From positions 1 to 8,636 of the forward strand of contig SMWH01000141.1 of NCBI GenBank assembly GCA_004357005.1: 8,636 nucleotides of DNA, in the 5' to 3' direction. Of the stretch, positions 7,540 through 8,636 are shown in pieces. Under the pieces are notes generated by a model. The model did no database searches and was not told the origin of the DNA. It saw only the letters and a list, made by a program, of their open reading frames with translations. The number at the start of each line of letters is the position of its first letter. Within the stretch, counting starts at the first letter, position 1. This stretch comes from Gammaproteobacteria bacterium. GTDB lineage: Bacteria > Pseudomonadota > Gammaproteobacteria > SMWH01. The translations under genes were made by a program, and so were the position numbers.

Positions 7540-7905
7540 GTGAGGAATAATAAGGGTTTCACGCTGATCGAAGTCCTCGTCGCCCTGGCCGTGATTGCCG
7601 TCGTGCTCGGGGCGGTGATACAAAGCGCCGCGATTCAGTCCGACAACCTCGGACACCTGCGAAATCGCAGTTTTGCCCAGTGGGTTGCCGCCAACCGGAT
7701 TCACGAGCTTCGGGTCCTGCAACAGCTTCCGCCCGTTGGGCGGAGCCGGGGACGCGAACAGATGGGTCATCACACCTGGGAATGGACGACGGAAATTTCC
7801 CAGACTGCAACCGAGGGAATCCGGCGTATCGATGTGCAAGTACGCGCCGATGCGGCCGATGACGCGCCGCTGGTCACGTTGACAGGGTTCGTGGGGGCGT
7901 GGTGA
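7540..7905 (+). CDS. gspI: Type II secretion minor pseudopilin GspI
   Basis: 121 residues from GTG 7540. The start is not certain: an ATG at 7516 overlaps the gspH stop (ATGA) and would add eight residues. I prefer GTG 7540. It gives the usual short basic leader (MRNNKG) and a strong Shine-Dalgarno, GAGGAAA at 7528-7534, five bases upstream. The longer leader would carry two Glu, which is unusual. After cleavage comes FTLIEVLVALAVIAVVLGAV with Glu5. The body shows the GspI pattern QWVAANRIHELRVLQQLPPVG, then HHTWEWTTEI and RRIDVQVRA. Role: GspI nucleates the tip trimer with GspJ and GspK and starts assembly of the pseudopilus at the inner membrane. The TGA at 7903-7905 overlaps the gspJ start by four bases (GTGA), a sign of coupled translation within the operon. 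Confidence 0.92.
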   Translation: MRNNKGFTLIEVLVALAVIAVVLGAVIQSAAIQSDNLGHLRNRSFAQWVAANRIHELRVLQQLPPVGRSRGREQMGHHTWEWTTEISQTATEGIRRIDVQVRADAADDAPLVTLTGFVGAW

Positions 7906-8525
7906 CCCGTCGCCGGCAAAACGGATTCACGTTGCTGGAGCTGCTGGTAGCCATGGCCGTGTTTTCGGTGATGGCGGCGATGGCGTATTCGGGACTCAAT
8001 GGTCTGATACAGAACCGGGAACGCCTCTCACAGGTCTCGGACCGGCTCCACGAGTTGCAACTCACCATGGACACCTTGCGCCGGGACCTGGCTCATAGCG
8101 TGCCCCGGCCGGTGCGTGACGAACTGGGGGATTACCGGCCCGCCATGGCCGTTTTCCCCGGGCGTTTCGATCTGGAATTGACCCGCGGTGGGTGGCCCAA
8201 TCCTCTGGCCCAGCCGCGTTCCCACCTGCAGCGTGTGGTATACCGCTTCGAAGGCAATGAGCTGGTGCGTTACGGCGCGCTGGTGCTGGATGGTGGAGCG
8301 CGGACGGATGCGCGCCGTCGCGTGATGCTGGGAGGGCTTGATTCCTTCGATGTGCGCGTCCTGGACTCGCTGGGTGAATGGCAGACCGGCTGGCCGCTGG
8401 ACGGCCAGGCTGCGATGCCGCGGGCCGTGCGTCTCGAATTGGAGTTGGATGACTGGGGCCGCATAACCCGCGTGTTTCCCGTAGAAGCGCGGGACTGGAC
8501 GCCGGTGGTGGAGGCAGGGCCGTGA
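7902..8525 (+). CDS. gspJ: Type II secretion minor pseudopilin GspJ
   Basis: 207 residues from GTG 7902, which shares GTGA with the gspI stop. GTG 7899, one codon earlier, is equally open; the G-rich stretch 7892-7898 is better spaced for 7902. The leader MTRRRQNG is basic and is cleaved before FTLLELLVAMAVFSVMAAMAY, with Glu5. The body matches GspJ well: RLHELQLTMDTLRRDLAHSV, then FDLELTRGGWPNPL, SHLQRVVYRFEGNELVRY and a late MPRAVRLELELDDWG. The ELTRGGW-NPL segment and the late P-R-A-V strand are typical of the family. Role: a part of the tip complex with GspI and GspK, sitting in the periplasm on top of the pseudopilus. The final A of its TGA is the first base of the gspK ATG (TGATG). Confidence 0.94.
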   Translation: MTRRRQNGFTLLELLVAMAVFSVMAAMAYSGLNGLIQNRERLSQVSDRLHELQLTMDTLRRDLAHSVPRPVRDELGDYRPAMAVFPGRFDLELTRGGWPNPLAQPRSHLQRVVYRFEGNELVRYGALVLDGGARTDARRRVMLGGLDSFDVRVLDSLGEWQTGWPLDGQAAMPRAVRLELELDDWGRITRVFPVEARDWTPVVEAGP

Positions 8526-8636
8526 TGCGTCAGCGCGGAGTGGCCCTCATCAGCGCGGTGCTGGTCGCGGCGCTCGCAGGCATCCTCGCAGCGGCCATGG
8601 CAAGGGAACAATTGCTGGCTGTGCACCGGACGGCTA
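8525..8636 (+). CDS. gspK: Type II secretion minor pseudopilin GspK, N-terminal part (3' end outside window)
   Basis: Only 37 codons are present. ATG 8525 overlaps the gspJ stop by one base; a GTG at 8522 is also open but less likely. The leader is MRQRG, then VALISAVLVAALAGILAAAM, followed by REQLLAVHRTA. The GVALI start, the hydrophobic segment and the R-x-x-L-x-x-x-R-T-A run are typical of GspK. Residue 5 of the mature form is Ser, not Glu; this is normal for GspK, which caps the pseudopilus and does not need the Glu5 contact with the subunit above. The large alpha-helical periplasmic domain would follow outside the window, and gspL and gspM are the expected next genes. Confidence 0.9.
   Translation, partial: MRQRGVALISAVLVAALAGILAAAMAREQLLAVHRTA

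Noticed and set aside
6592..8636. Pseudopilin genes considered as type IV pilus minor pilins (fimT, pilV, pilW, pilX), given the pil-chp context
   Set aside because: The calcium-loop pattern of GspG, the ELTRGGW segment of GspJ and the GVALI start of GspK are specific to type II secretion.

Overview
The window reads as one strand of a Gammaproteobacterium with a GC-rich genome (roughly 60 percent by eye, not counted). All genes are on the + strand and packed end to end, with gaps of 0 to 20 bases or short overlaps. The family assignment rests on gene content: a Pil-Chp chemosensory cluster of the type IV pilus kind (PilJ, ChpA, ChpC) and a type II secretion (T2SS) pseudopilin cluster. Both are typical of Gammaproteobacteria. 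I cannot name the genus; a Chromatiales- or Ectothiorhodospiraceae-like organism is only a guess.

Layout. Positions 1-832 hold the C-terminal part of the chemoreceptor PilJ. Positions 835-6135 hold ChpA, a 1766-residue hybrid histidine kinase. It has an N-terminal half of degenerate HPt-like bundles, three HPt domains with a histidine at the expected place, a complete CheA kinase core, a CheW-like domain and a C-terminal receiver. Positions 6138-6590 hold ChpC, a CheW-like adaptor. One base after the chpC stop the T2SS genes begin: gspG (major pseudopilin), gspH, gspI, gspJ and the first 37 codons of gspK, which runs off the end.

How the genes work together. PilJ is expected to signal through CheW-like adaptors to ChpA. 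ChpA autophosphorylates its HPt histidines and passes phosphate to receivers (its own, and PilG/PilH, which would lie upstream outside the window), which control pilus motors and often cAMP-linked surface responses. GspG forms the T2SS pseudopilus shaft. GspH, I, J and K form its tip, and all are matured by the prepilin peptidase.

The main oddity is the join. The pseudopilin operon follows chpC without room for an intergenic promoter or terminator, so the two systems may be co-transcribed. Other points of interest are the absence of pilK and chpB from their usual places, the short HPt set of ChpA, a run of eight G inside an HPt phosphorylation motif, and a small decamer repeat that creates two possible starts for gspI.

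I saw no RNA genes, mobile elements, CRISPR arrays, convincing promoters or rho-independent terminators. There is no gene-free stretch longer than about 20 bases.
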